Shown here in pieces: positions 26,049 through 34,058 of a stretch of DNA of 64,000 bases. The DNA is from Qipengyuania intermedia (GTDB lineage Bacteria > Pseudomonadota > Alphaproteobacteria > Sphingomonadales > Sphingomonadaceae), in contig NZ_JAIGNS010000001.1 in NCBI RefSeq assembly GCF_019711615.1, forward strand, positions 620,001-684,000. The letters run 5' to 3'. The notes beneath the pieces are model-generated. The model was not told the DNA's origin and did not search any database. It saw only the letters and a program-made list of their open reading frames with translations. Numbering within the stretch: position 1 is the first letter of the stretch; each line of letters starts with the position of its first letter. The translations under genes were made by a program, and so were the position numbers.

Positions 26049-27052
26049 CCGATCCCCTGCCCCATCGCCGGAAAAATCTGCTCACGGGCGAGTACGTACT
26101 GGTTTCACCCCAGCGCATGGCGCGCCCTTGGCAGGGCGAACGTAAGAACGACCAAGCCCAAAATCGCCCTTTGCATGACCCCGATTGCTACTTGTGTCCC
26201 ACGAACGCGCGTAGCGGCGGTGAAACAAATCCCGATTACGAGGGCACCTTCGTTTTCCCAAATGACTTCCCCGCCCTGCTCGAAGAGAGCGGAAGCGATT
26301 TTGATGACGATCTCTTCGTTGAAAAGCCTGCGCGCGGCGAAGCCAGGGTTATCTGTTATTCGCCGGATCACTCTGCCACGCTCGCGCGCATGACGGGTGA
26401 AGGCCGCCGGGCGGTTGTCGATACATGGTGCGACATTTCAAGCGATCTCGGATCGCGGTGGGCCAATGTCCAGATATTCGAGAACAAGGGCGCGATGATG
26501 GGCGCTTCCTCACCACATCCACATGGGCAGGTTTGGGCCAGCGATTTCCTTCCTTCCACCGTCCAGAAGGAAGACGAGCGTCAACGCGACTACTATGGGA
26601 TGCGCGGAGAGCCCCTCCTTGGGGCCGTCGCGGAGCGGGAGTTGCAAGGTAGTGAGCGCATGCTCGCGCAGAACGAGCACTGGATCGCCATTGTCCCGCA
26701 CTGGGCAGCCTGGCCCTTCGAGACGCTGCTGATCGCGCGGGGCGAGATCCGGAGGCTGGAAGATCTTGGCGAAGGTAGTCGGGCGGATCTGAGCGAGATC
26801 CTCGGCACCCTGCTGCCTGCCTACGACCGCCTTTTCGACACCGATTTTCCCTATTCCATGGGATGGCACGGTGCGCCGCATGAACTCGGCAAAGAGTGCG
26901 CCCATTGGCGCCTTCATGCGCATTTCTATCCACCGCTTCTGCGTTCGGCCGATATTCGCAAGCACATGGTCGGCTTCGAGCTGCTCGGCGAGACGCAGCG
27001 CGACCTGACACCGGAAGCTGCCGCAGAACGGATCAGGGGCGAAATACGATGA
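26045..27052 (+). CDS. galT: Galactose-1-phosphate uridylyltransferase
   Basis: 335 residues from GTG 26045, which overlaps the GH36 stop (GTGA) and follows CTGGAGG. Leloir pathway: exchanges UMP between UDP-glucose and galactose-1-phosphate through a uridylylated His. The HPH active-site triad is visible in SSPHPHGQVWA; RKNLLTGEYVLVSPQR opens the protein, a zinc-type CYLCPTNARSGG lies near 50, and the C-terminal MGWHGAPHELGKECAHWRLHAHFYPPLL is typical. Partner enzyme GalE is not in the window. Confidence 0.95.
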   Translation: MTDPLPHRRKNLLTGEYVLVSPQRMARPWQGERKNDQAQNRPLHDPDCYLCPTNARSGGETNPDYEGTFVFPNDFPALLEESGSDFDDDLFVEKPARGEARVICYSPDHSATLARMTGEGRRAVVDTWCDISSDLGSRWANVQIFENKGAMMGASSPHPHGQVWASDFLPSTVQKEDERQRDYYGMRGEPLLGAVAERELQGSERMLAQNEHWIAIVPHWAAWPFETLLIARGEIRRLEDLGEGSRADLSEILGTLLPAYDRLFDTDFPYSMGWHGAPHELGKECAHWRLHAHFYPPLLRSADIRKHMVGFELLGETQRDLTPEAAAERIRGEIR

Positions 27053-28131
27053 GCGAGACTTTGATCCACGAGGCCGCGCGCCGGTTTACGGCCACTTTCG
27101 GCGACCTTCCGGCAGGGACCGTGTTCGTGCCGGGCCGCGTCAACCTGATCGGGGAGCATGTCGACTATAACGACGGGCTGGTCCTGCCCATGACGGTGCG
27201 AGAAGGAACGGCTGTATCCTGGGCGCGCGCCGACCACGCGCATATTTCAATCCGCGCAGCTGACCTTGGGGAGAGCGACCATTTCGCCTCTTCGGAGCCG
27301 CCCCGCCCGCATGACACAAGCTGGCGATCCTATGTCAGGGGGATGGTTGCCGAATTGGGGCTTCCGGCCGATGCGGGAGTGGACATGCTCGTACATGGCA
27401 ATCTTCCGCGAGGGTCGGGCCTGTCGTCCTCGGCGTCGTTCTGCGTGGCATTGGGCCGTGCACTGAACGATGCGCTGGGCCTAGGGCTGGATGCGATATC
27501 GCTCGCCAAAGCTGCCCAGCGAACCGAGCACGAATGGGCGGGCGTTGCCTGCGGCATCATGGACCAGGTGGCGGTGGCAGCAGGGAATGCCGGACGGGCA
27601 TTGCTCCTCGATTGCCGCGATCTGGCGATGCAGCAGTTCGCATTACCGCCCGACTGGGCTGTGGCGATCGTCGATAGCGGCGTGACCAGAGGACTTGTCG
27701 ACGGCGAATACAACTCGCGCCGAGAGCAGTGCGAGAAAGCCGCGCGAAAGCTCGGTCTCGCGAGCCTGCGCGACGCAGACAGAGGCTCGCTCGATAACGC
27801 GAACCTGAGCGCGCTCGAATACAAGCGGGCCCTGCACGTAGTGGACGAGATTACCCGTGTTCGGCGAGCGAGCGAGGCAATTGCCGCATCGGACCTGGAG
27901 GCAATGACGTGCGTACTACGGGAAGGTCATGTTTCGCTTCGCGACCTCTTCGAAGTCAGCGTCCCCCTTGTCGATCGGCTGGTAGAGGCAGTCGATGACA
28001 TTCTTAAGGAGCGAGGCGCCGCACGGATGACCGGCGCGGGCTTCGGCGGATCGATCGTGGTCGTCCTCGAACGGGCCGCCCTTCCCGAGCTACAGCAAGC
28101 ACTGGATCGCCCGGTCCGACCAGTGTTCTAG
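27049..28131 (+). CDS. galK: Galactokinase
   Basis: 360 residues. GHMP kinase that phosphorylates alpha-D-galactose at C1. Galactokinase signature GRVNLIGEHVDYNDGLVLP at about 24-42, ATP-binding GNLPRGSGLSSSASF near 125-140, catalytic-Asp region GIMDQVAVAAGNAG and the closing MTGAGFGGSIVVVLE. ATG 27049 overlaps the galT stop (ATGA). It ends the symporter-GH36-galT-galK operon and shares 4 bp with the convergent epimerase gene. Confidence 0.95.
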   Translation: MSETLIHEAARRFTATFGDLPAGTVFVPGRVNLIGEHVDYNDGLVLPMTVREGTAVSWARADHAHISIRAADLGESDHFASSEPPRPHDTSWRSYVRGMVAELGLPADAGVDMLVHGNLPRGSGLSSSASFCVALGRALNDALGLGLDAISLAKAAQRTEHEWAGVACGIMDQVAVAAGNAGRALLLDCRDLAMQQFALPPDWAVAIVDSGVTRGLVDGEYNSRREQCEKAARKLGLASLRDADRGSLDNANLSALEYKRALHVVDEITRVRRASEAIAASDLEAMTCVLREGHVSLRDLFEVSVPLVDRLVEAVDDILKERGAARMTGAGFGGSIVVVLERAALPELQQALDRPVRPVF

Positions 28132-28994
28132 ATAAGGCTACGCACCTCGATCGCCATTGCGACCGACCATTCTTCGCCTGGCTCCAGAACGCGCATCGGC
28201 TCCTGACCAGCCTTCCCGTTGAGAGCATCGGTTGCATGGCTGACCGGTTCGACACAGGAAAAATCTTCGTTCTCGGGCACATAGACGGTGGTGCAATCGA
28301 GAGCGTCGTCAGGCGTAACTATCGCCTCCATTCCCCTGTCAGGCCAGAGTATTTGCAGAGGACCTTCGCGACCCGTGTAAACGGTGTCGACTACACGTGT
28401 TCCGACCGGTTTTCCCTCCCACCAATCCATGGCTCTTTCACGGTGTGAAAGCGTTCGCGGCAGGCATGCCCCGTCGACCTGCCATTCACCGGTATGCAGG
28501 CCACGGTAGAGCGTCTGCGATGTGCGCGGGAAATAGGGGTGGAAGCCCAAGCCGGCAGGCATGGGATTATCGCTCTCGTTCGCAACCGAAAGCGATGCCC
28601 TGAGGCCAAAGGCGCTTAGTTCGTAGGTGGCCGTGGCGGTAAATGGCCACGGCCAGTCGCCAGCGGGGTGATGAAACCCGATCGTCGCGCTGTGTGCGCC
28701 CGCTTCCAAAACGGACCACGGAGAAGTCCAGCCAAAGCCATGCAGCACGGGCTCATGCGAAGCGCTTGGGTGATTGGGCTCAAGATGAACCTTCGTTCCG
28801 CGGAACTGGAAGCGCGATTCTTCGACGCGATTGGAGAACGGGACGAGCGGGAAGCAGGAGCTGTCGAGGACACCCCCACCTGCAGCAGGTCGCATGACAT
28901 CCCGTTCGCGCCACCGAAAGGCAGCCAGGCTCCCACCCGCTTCAGGATTTATAGAAAGCGAATAATCCCCGCTTGCCAGATTGATCCTGTCCAT
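28128..28994 (-). CDS. Aldose 1-epimerase (galactose mutarotase type)
   Basis: 288 residues. Interconverts beta- and alpha-galactose so that galactokinase can act. Catalytic His positions are visible in HEPVLHGFGWTSPW and AGLGFHPYF, and the base Glu in SCVEPVSHATDALNG. No signal peptide is seen, unlike many exported bacterial mutarotases. ATG 28994 (MDRINLASGDYSL) is chosen; longer frames run into the sulfotransferase gene, which ends 7 bp upstream. It is probably the last gene of the receptor-sulfotransferase-epimerase transcript, facing galK. Confidence 0.9.
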   Translation of the reverse strand: MDRINLASGDYSLSINPEAGGSLAAFRWRERDVMRPAAGGGVLDSSCFPLVPFSNRVEESRFQFRGTKVHLEPNHPSASHEPVLHGFGWTSPWSVLEAGAHSATIGFHHPAGDWPWPFTATATYELSAFGLRASLSVANESDNPMPAGLGFHPYFPRTSQTLYRGLHTGEWQVDGACLPRTLSHRERAMDWWEGKPVGTRVVDTVYTGREGPLQILWPDRGMEAIVTPDDALDCTTVYVPENEDFSCVEPVSHATDALNGKAGQEPMRVLEPGEEWSVAMAIEVRSLI

Positions 28995-29001
28995 GGCTCG
29001 G

Positions 29002-30969
29002 TCAATCGGCCAACGGGCCCAGAGCCGATTTGAGCTCGCCCAACCACGGCTCGAACGGCTTCCATGCACCCTGCCCGCTGCGATTGATCGGCCTGCGGAC
29101 CTGTTCGCTGCTTGCTGTGCGCACCGCTCTCTCGGTCCGGTGGAAGTTCAGGCACGCGTCTTCGAAGGGCAATTCGAGAAATTCCAGCATCCTGCGAACC
29201 TGACCTTCGAGATCGTCCAGGACGTCCTCATGCTGAATTCTCAGGACCTTGCCCGGCAAGACCTCGTCCCAATGCTCCATAAGACGCACATAGTCTGCGT
29301 AATAGCGCCCGATCTCCTCTAGGCCGTAAGTGAATTCCTGCCCTTCCGCGAACAGCTGCTTGAAGGCGGAAAAACAGCAATCCATCGGTGCCCGGCGCGC
29401 ATCGATTATCTTCGCGTTGGGCAATATCAGGTGGATCAGCCCGATATGGCGAAAATTGTTCGGCATCTTGTCGATGAAGAAGGGCGCACCCTGACGGTGG
29501 ACCCGCGTATCCTCGATGAATGCTTCGCCGAAATCGCTCAATTGCTCGGGCGTCAGGTCGTGCAGGATAGCCGGATAAAGCGTCTCGCCGGCCTTTCGTC
29601 CCCGCAAGCGGTGCGCCAGCGACAAGATATTCGGGAGCTCCAGCGTGCCGTCGATTAGCGAGTGGCTCGCGAGGATCTGCTCCAGCAAGGTCGATCCGGC
29701 ACGAGGAAGGCCGAGGATGAAGATTGGATCGGGCGCGGGAAAACCTTCGCCCTCGTGCCTGGCAAACAGTTCGGGAGTGCAGAACTCGCGCTGCCTGGCA
29801 AGTTCTGCGCTCATGGCATCGGCGCTGTAACGGGTCTGGGTTCGCTTCAGGTCGTTGCCCTGCTCGTAGAAGGAAAAGGCATCGGCATAGGTCTTGCGAT
29901 CTTCCAGCGCCTTGCCGAGCGAGAAGCAAATGTGCACCCGGTCCATGAAGGCAAGGCCGCCCCGTTCGAGCTGCGCTCGCATCGCCGCGACCTCTTCCTC
30001 CGAAAAGCGGTAGGTCTTCAGATTGGCGAGAGCATACCAGGCATCGCCATGATCTGCCTTGGCGGAGATCGCCTTGCGATAGCTGGCAACCGCATCCTCG
30101 GTTGCGCCGGTCGTCTTGAGAGCGTGTCCCTTGCTCGTGAGCGTTGCGACATCTTTCGGAAGTTTTTCGAGCACTTGGTCGAAGAGTTCGAAGGCCCGTT
30201 CGTAGTCGCCGGTCTGCATGCTCTCGATGGCGAGGTGCGACTGGAACAGCGGGTTATCCGGATCCCTGCGATGAAGCGCCTCTGCCTCTTCGCGCGCGCG
30301 GTCGAATTTCTGCCGGCGTCGCAAGGCGTCGATATGGTCGAGCCGAAGCTGGATGCTGTCCGGATCGAAGGCCACGGCGCTTTCGAGCAAGAACTCGGCA
30401 TCGTCGAGAACGCCGAGTTTGATCCCGATCTGGGCCAGCAAGCGCATTCCTTCGACGTCACGCGGATTGAGGCGCAGGTAATGGCGACAGATTTCTTCTG
30501 CCCGCAGCAAGCGCCCCTCGTGAAGATGGTTCGTCACAGCAAGCAGCTCGCGCGGAAGTTCCGAAATCCTGCGCGCCTGCATCGCGGCGGCCCGTGCCTC
30601 GCTCTCGTTTCCGCTGGTGACCAGCAATTCTGCAAGGATCCGCCAGCTTGCTTCAAGGGCCGGGTTGTACGTGGTTGCCTTTCGATAGGCGGCGATGGCT
30701 TCGGGCAGATTGCCGGTCTTGCGGGCAAGGTGCCCCTGCTCCTGCCATGCTCGGCCGTATTCGGGCATCGCCTCGTGCAATCGGGACAGATACCCAGCGG
30801 CTTCTCTATCCCGGTCGAGATAACGGGACGCGACGGCAGCCATATACAAGGCCTCGCCATCACCTTCTTGCGAAGCGAGAACAGCCTGCGCCAATGCAAG
30901 GCCGCGCTGGAAATCGCCTGCCTGCATCGCCGATTGGGCCTGCGCCAGCTGTTCCTCGCGAGAGCTCAT
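29002..30969 (-). CDS. TPR-repeat sulfotransferase family protein
   Basis: 655 residues, no signal peptide. Residues 1-340 are tandem tetratricopeptide repeats (for example AWQEQGHLARKTGNLPEAIA and DYERAFELFDQVLEKLP). Residues about 400-630 are a sulfotransferase domain with the PAPS 5'-phosphosulfate loop LGLPRAGSTLLEQILASHS and the 3'-phosphate segment IIDARRAPMDCCFSAFKQLF. ATG 30969 has AGGGG seven bases upstream. It follows a TonB-dependent receptor gene, a pairing often seen in Sphingomonadales and Caulobacterales, where the acceptor is unknown. An intrinsic terminator lies between the two. The natural substrate cannot be inferred. Confidence 0.88.
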   Translation of the reverse strand: MSSREEQLAQAQSAMQAGDFQRGLALAQAVLASQEGDGEALYMAAVASRYLDRDREAAGYLSRLHEAMPEYGRAWQEQGHLARKTGNLPEAIAAYRKATTYNPALEASWRILAELLVTSGNESEARAAAMQARRISELPRELLAVTNHLHEGRLLRAEEICRHYLRLNPRDVEGMRLLAQIGIKLGVLDDAEFLLESAVAFDPDSIQLRLDHIDALRRRQKFDRAREEAEALHRRDPDNPLFQSHLAIESMQTGDYERAFELFDQVLEKLPKDVATLTSKGHALKTTGATEDAVASYRKAISAKADHGDAWYALANLKTYRFSEEEVAAMRAQLERGGLAFMDRVHICFSLGKALEDRKTYADAFSFYEQGNDLKRTQTRYSADAMSAELARQREFCTPELFARHEGEGFPAPDPIFILGLPRAGSTLLEQILASHSLIDGTLELPNILSLAHRLRGRKAGETLYPAILHDLTPEQLSDFGEAFIEDTRVHRQGAPFFIDKMPNNFRHIGLIHLILPNAKIIDARRAPMDCCFSAFKQLFAEGQEFTYGLEEIGRYYADYVRLMEHWDEVLPGKVLRIQHEDVLDDLEGQVRRMLEFLELPFEDACLNFHRTERAVRTASSEQVRRPINRSGQGAWKPFEPWLGELKSALGPLAD

Positions 30970-30980
30970 CAAGATCCCCT

Positions 30981-31025
30981 AACAAAGAAGAACGGCGGAG
31001 GCGAACCCAAGCTCGCCCCCGCCGT
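30981..31025 (-). terminator. Intrinsic terminator between the TonB receptor and sulfotransferase genes
   Basis: On the minus strand ACGGCGGGGGCGA (31025-31013) pairs with TCGCCTCCGCCGT (31004-30992) with one mismatch around an 8-base loop, followed by the pyrimidine tract TCTTCTTTG. It starts 25 bases after the receptor stop codon. It probably ends or reduces transcription into the sulfotransferase-epimerase pair. Confidence 0.8.
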
Positions 31026-31050
31026 ACGATCACTTCGGATCAAGGCTCGC

Positions 31051-33699
31051 TCAGTAGTCGAAAGAGACCCGCAGCCCGATCGTGCGCGGACGGTTGGTTG
31101 AGATACGCGGACGGTCGTTGACGTAGTTGCCCGAAATCTGGGCGCGTTCGTCACCCAGATTGTCGGCGAATATCTCGAAGTTCCATCCGCTCTGCGTGCG
31201 TATGCCTGCAGCCAGATCGACGATGGTGTAGCTGTCGAGTTCCAGTTTGTTGATTTCGATCACGTCGGTGAACTTGTTCGCCGAGTGGGAAATCTGCGGC
31301 TGGATATATGCCTCGAGACTATCGCTGAGATCCCACTCGTAACGCACGCGCAGATTGCCCTGGAAGGACGGAGCGAATGCCAGATCGGAACCGACGATAA
31401 CGTCGTCGGTCGGGATCAGAACTTCGGTAATCTCGGTATCGAGGATCGAGAACGCACCGGCAACCGTCAGCCCGGGAACGCTGTAGGGAGCGACCGTGAA
31501 ATCGGCTTCGACACCGCGGATCTCTGCATTGGCCGCATTGGCCGAGAAGAAGAGGTTGGTGATCGAAGGATCGAAAATCGTGGTCTGGAGATTGCTAATA
31601 TCCACGTAGAATGCACTGCCGTTGAAGCGCAGCTGCCCGTCGAGCAAATCCATTTTCCAACCGAGTTCGTAGTTCGCGACTTCGTCGGTCTGAAGCTCGA
31701 ATGGCACCGTGAAGCCTGCGCCGTTCGTAGCGCCGCCCGGCCGGTTCAGCAGGCCGGGGCGGAAGCCTTCGGAATAGGTCGCGTAGAACAGGAGGTCTTC
31801 GGTCGGAGTGACGTTGACCGTCCCCTTGTAGATGACCCCCTCAGCCTTTGCTTCGTCCGGAGCGCGGACTGCGTTGAAGACCTGCTGCGCCTGCGATGCG
31901 GAGAGGCCTGCGGCCTGGATATCCGCGATGCTGTCACTCAGCGTGAACGTCTGCCGCAGGTCCGGGCTGCATGAGCCGATGAAAGTGAAGCTGCCATCTC
32001 CATCGTAGAGATCGGAGATGTTCGTGCCGAACGCGTTCTGATCTTCCGCGCTGAAGCTGTTGCAGAAGGACGCGTTCGCGCTGCCTTCGAAGTCTACGCG
32101 CACGTTGTAATAACGAATGCCACCCGTAACCGAGAGAAGGTCCGGCAAGATATCTACCGTGGTTTCACCGAAGATGCCGAATTGCTTATCTGTACGACGG
32201 ATATCGTTGCGGAAGATCGTATCGGCCGGGAACGGTCCCGGATCGGTGTTGAAGCCGGGAAACGGGAAGTTCGGCTTGAATTCGCCGAACGGTGCGGCTG
32301 CGACATTGCCCGGATAGGCGAAGTCGTTGCGCTCTTCCAGTTCGAGATCCGAGAAGAACACGCCGCCGGTCGTGCGCACCGGCGCATCGGCATCGGTGCT
32401 GAAACGGAATTCGTTCGTGAACACCTTCGTGTTGCTGACCGAGCTTACGTAGAGGTTCGGCGGCTGGCACACGCCGCTGGGATCGTTGTCGCCTGGGTAG
32501 GTCACCGAACCGTCACAAATGTAGTACGGCAGGTACTGACCGACGAAGAGATAGTCGGTGTAGTCTACGCGCTGGTCCGTCGAGCGGTCGGTATAGGCAC
32601 CGGTGTAGACCAGATCGAGCGTCGCCAGGCGACCTTCGATAGTCCAGCTGGTGTTCGAGAAATCATCCTCGAGGCGGTCTTCTTCGAAGCGCTGGATTTC
32701 CAGATCGTCGAGGCCGTCGAGTTCTGGATCGGCGAAAAACACGCCGTCGCTGTCGAGGCTCTGGCGCGAGTGGGCCACGGTTACTTTCCAGTCGGGCGTC
32801 ACTTCCCACAGTGCGGTCGCGCGGAAACCGGCGTAGCGCGTGTCGTTGAAGTTTTCCTCGATCAGCGCCGCGTTGTCGGCCTTCAGGAAGGTAACATCGT
32901 CGAGATTGGCGTTGGCCTGGAAGCCTTCGCGCAGATCGCTGACCGGAACGCCGTTGGACCGTACCGTGCCAGCTTCACGGAACCGCGCACTCTCGCTGAG
33001 GTCGCGAATACCGATCCCATTGTCGATGTAGCCGCCCTGATCGTCATAGAACGCCACGCCGCGCACGGCGATCGTGTCGGTCAGCGGGACATTGAGCATC
33101 ACCTCGGCCTTGTGGCTCATCTCGCCGCCCTTGGTGAAGGAAACGCCGCCCGCCGCACGAGCCGAGAAGCCGGCAAGGTCGGGCTTTGCCGTGATGAGGC
33201 GTACCACACCGGCCTGCGAACTCGCCCCAAACAGCGTCCCCTGCGGTCCGGACAGTACCTCGATCCGCTCGAGATCGGCGGCGTAGACATCGAGGTTGCG
33301 GCCGGGCTGAGCCAGCGGCTGCTCGTCGAGGTAGAGCGCAACGTTCGGCGCAAGTCCCGCAACGCCCGCGGTGGTCAGGTTCGGAGTGGTCGATGCGAGA
33401 CCGCGAATATAGATCGTGCTCTGGCCGGGGCCGCTGCCGCCTGCCGTCACGGTGGGAAGCTGTTCGAGATAGTCCTCGAAAGTATCGATGTTCAGTTCAT
33501 CGAGCGCCTCTGCGCCGATGGCGGAAACCGATACCGGAACGTCCTGAAGGTCTTCGCTGCGCTTCTGTGCCGTGACGATGATGACGTCCACGCCGCCAGT
33601 GCGCTGCTGAGCCGCGGGCCGGGCGTCCTGCGCCATGGCCGGCGCGGCCATGGCAATCGCCATCGCACCGGCAGATACGCCGCTTGCAAGTTTTTTCAT
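31051..33699 (-). CDS. TonB-dependent outer-membrane receptor
   Basis: 882 residues. Signal peptide MKKLASGVSAGAMAIAMA ending at PAMAQ-DA. The TonB-box region (VDVIIVTAQKRSEDLQDVP) precedes a plug domain at about 45-175 with IYIRGLASTT and RIEVLSGPQGTLFGASSQAGV. A 22-strand barrel ends in the outer-membrane signal RVSFDY. Four Cys in the barrel (CDGSV, GVCQ, FCNSF, SCSPD) may form loop disulfides. ATG 33699 is set by the signal peptide; AAGGGGC lies about nine bases upstream. Being adjacent to galactoside genes, it probably imports a galactoside or glycan, but iron-type ligands cannot be ruled out. This is a TonB receptor without an N-terminal regulatory domain. Confidence 0.93.
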   Translation of the reverse strand: MKKLASGVSAGAMAIAMAAPAMAQDARPAAQQRTGGVDVIIVTAQKRSEDLQDVPVSVSAIGAEALDELNIDTFEDYLEQLPTVTAGGSGPGQSTIYIRGLASTTPNLTTAGVAGLAPNVALYLDEQPLAQPGRNLDVYAADLERIEVLSGPQGTLFGASSQAGVVRLITAKPDLAGFSARAAGGVSFTKGGEMSHKAEVMLNVPLTDTIAVRGVAFYDDQGGYIDNGIGIRDLSESARFREAGTVRSNGVPVSDLREGFQANANLDDVTFLKADNAALIEENFNDTRYAGFRATALWEVTPDWKVTVAHSRQSLDSDGVFFADPELDGLDDLEIQRFEEDRLEDDFSNTSWTIEGRLATLDLVYTGAYTDRSTDQRVDYTDYLFVGQYLPYYICDGSVTYPGDNDPSGVCQPPNLYVSSVSNTKVFTNEFRFSTDADAPVRTTGGVFFSDLELEERNDFAYPGNVAAAPFGEFKPNFPFPGFNTDPGPFPADTIFRNDIRRTDKQFGIFGETTVDILPDLLSVTGGIRYYNVRVDFEGSANASFCNSFSAEDQNAFGTNISDLYDGDGSFTFIGSCSPDLRQTFTLSDSIADIQAAGLSASQAQQVFNAVRAPDEAKAEGVIYKGTVNVTPTEDLLFYATYSEGFRPGLLNRPGGATNGAGFTVPFELQTDEVANYELGWKMDLLDGQLRFNGSAFYVDISNLQTTIFDPSITNLFFSANAANAEIRGVEADFTVAPYSVPGLTVAGAFSILDTEITEVLIPTDDVIVGSDLAFAPSFQGNLRVRYEWDLSDSLEAYIQPQISHSANKFTDVIEINKLELDSYTIVDLAAGIRTQSGWNFEIFADNLGDERAQISGNYVNDRPRISTNRPRTIGLRVSFDY

Positions 33700-34058
33700 G
33701 TCGGAATTGCCCCTTAGTTTCAATGCGAACCGAGATACGACCAATCCAAAATCGGGGTCGCGCTGAAATTCCTGCGAACCCAATAAATGGATCACGCAAC
33801 AGATTGCGGTTAGCAACCGAACTCAGGAGCGAACACCGTCGACATCGCAAAAATACGGATTGAATACGGGGGTGTTGCAATTACCGCACACCCGAGACAG
33901 GGAGTCAAATACTAAGCAAATGAAGCGCAAGTAGATATGTATTTGTTCATCCATTGATGTTTTTTCATTTGTCTTGCCATTTCTACATTCAAGTAAGGGA
34001 AAGAATACTGAAATTTAGACTATCGAACGCCTCCAAAAACTGCAAAATCTACTTCCGC
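33700..34058. other. 359-bp AT-rich intergenic region upstream of the TonB receptor gene
   Basis: No gene is visible. It holds the receptor's probable promoter (33880-33908, minus strand) and a direct repeat of AATACGG at 33852 and 33863, exactly 11 bases apart, just downstream of the predicted start point. The stretch 33905-34040 is markedly AT-rich compared with the surroundings. I see no clear terminator for the BCCT gene that ends at 34059. Confidence 0.55.
33880..33908 (-). promoter_or_regulatory. Probable sigma-70-type promoter of the TonB receptor gene
   Basis: On the minus strand TTGACT (33908-33903) and GGTAAT (33885-33880) are separated by exactly 17 bases, matching -35 at five of six and -10 at four of six positions. 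The leader to ATG 33699 would be about 170 bases. Confidence 0.5.
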
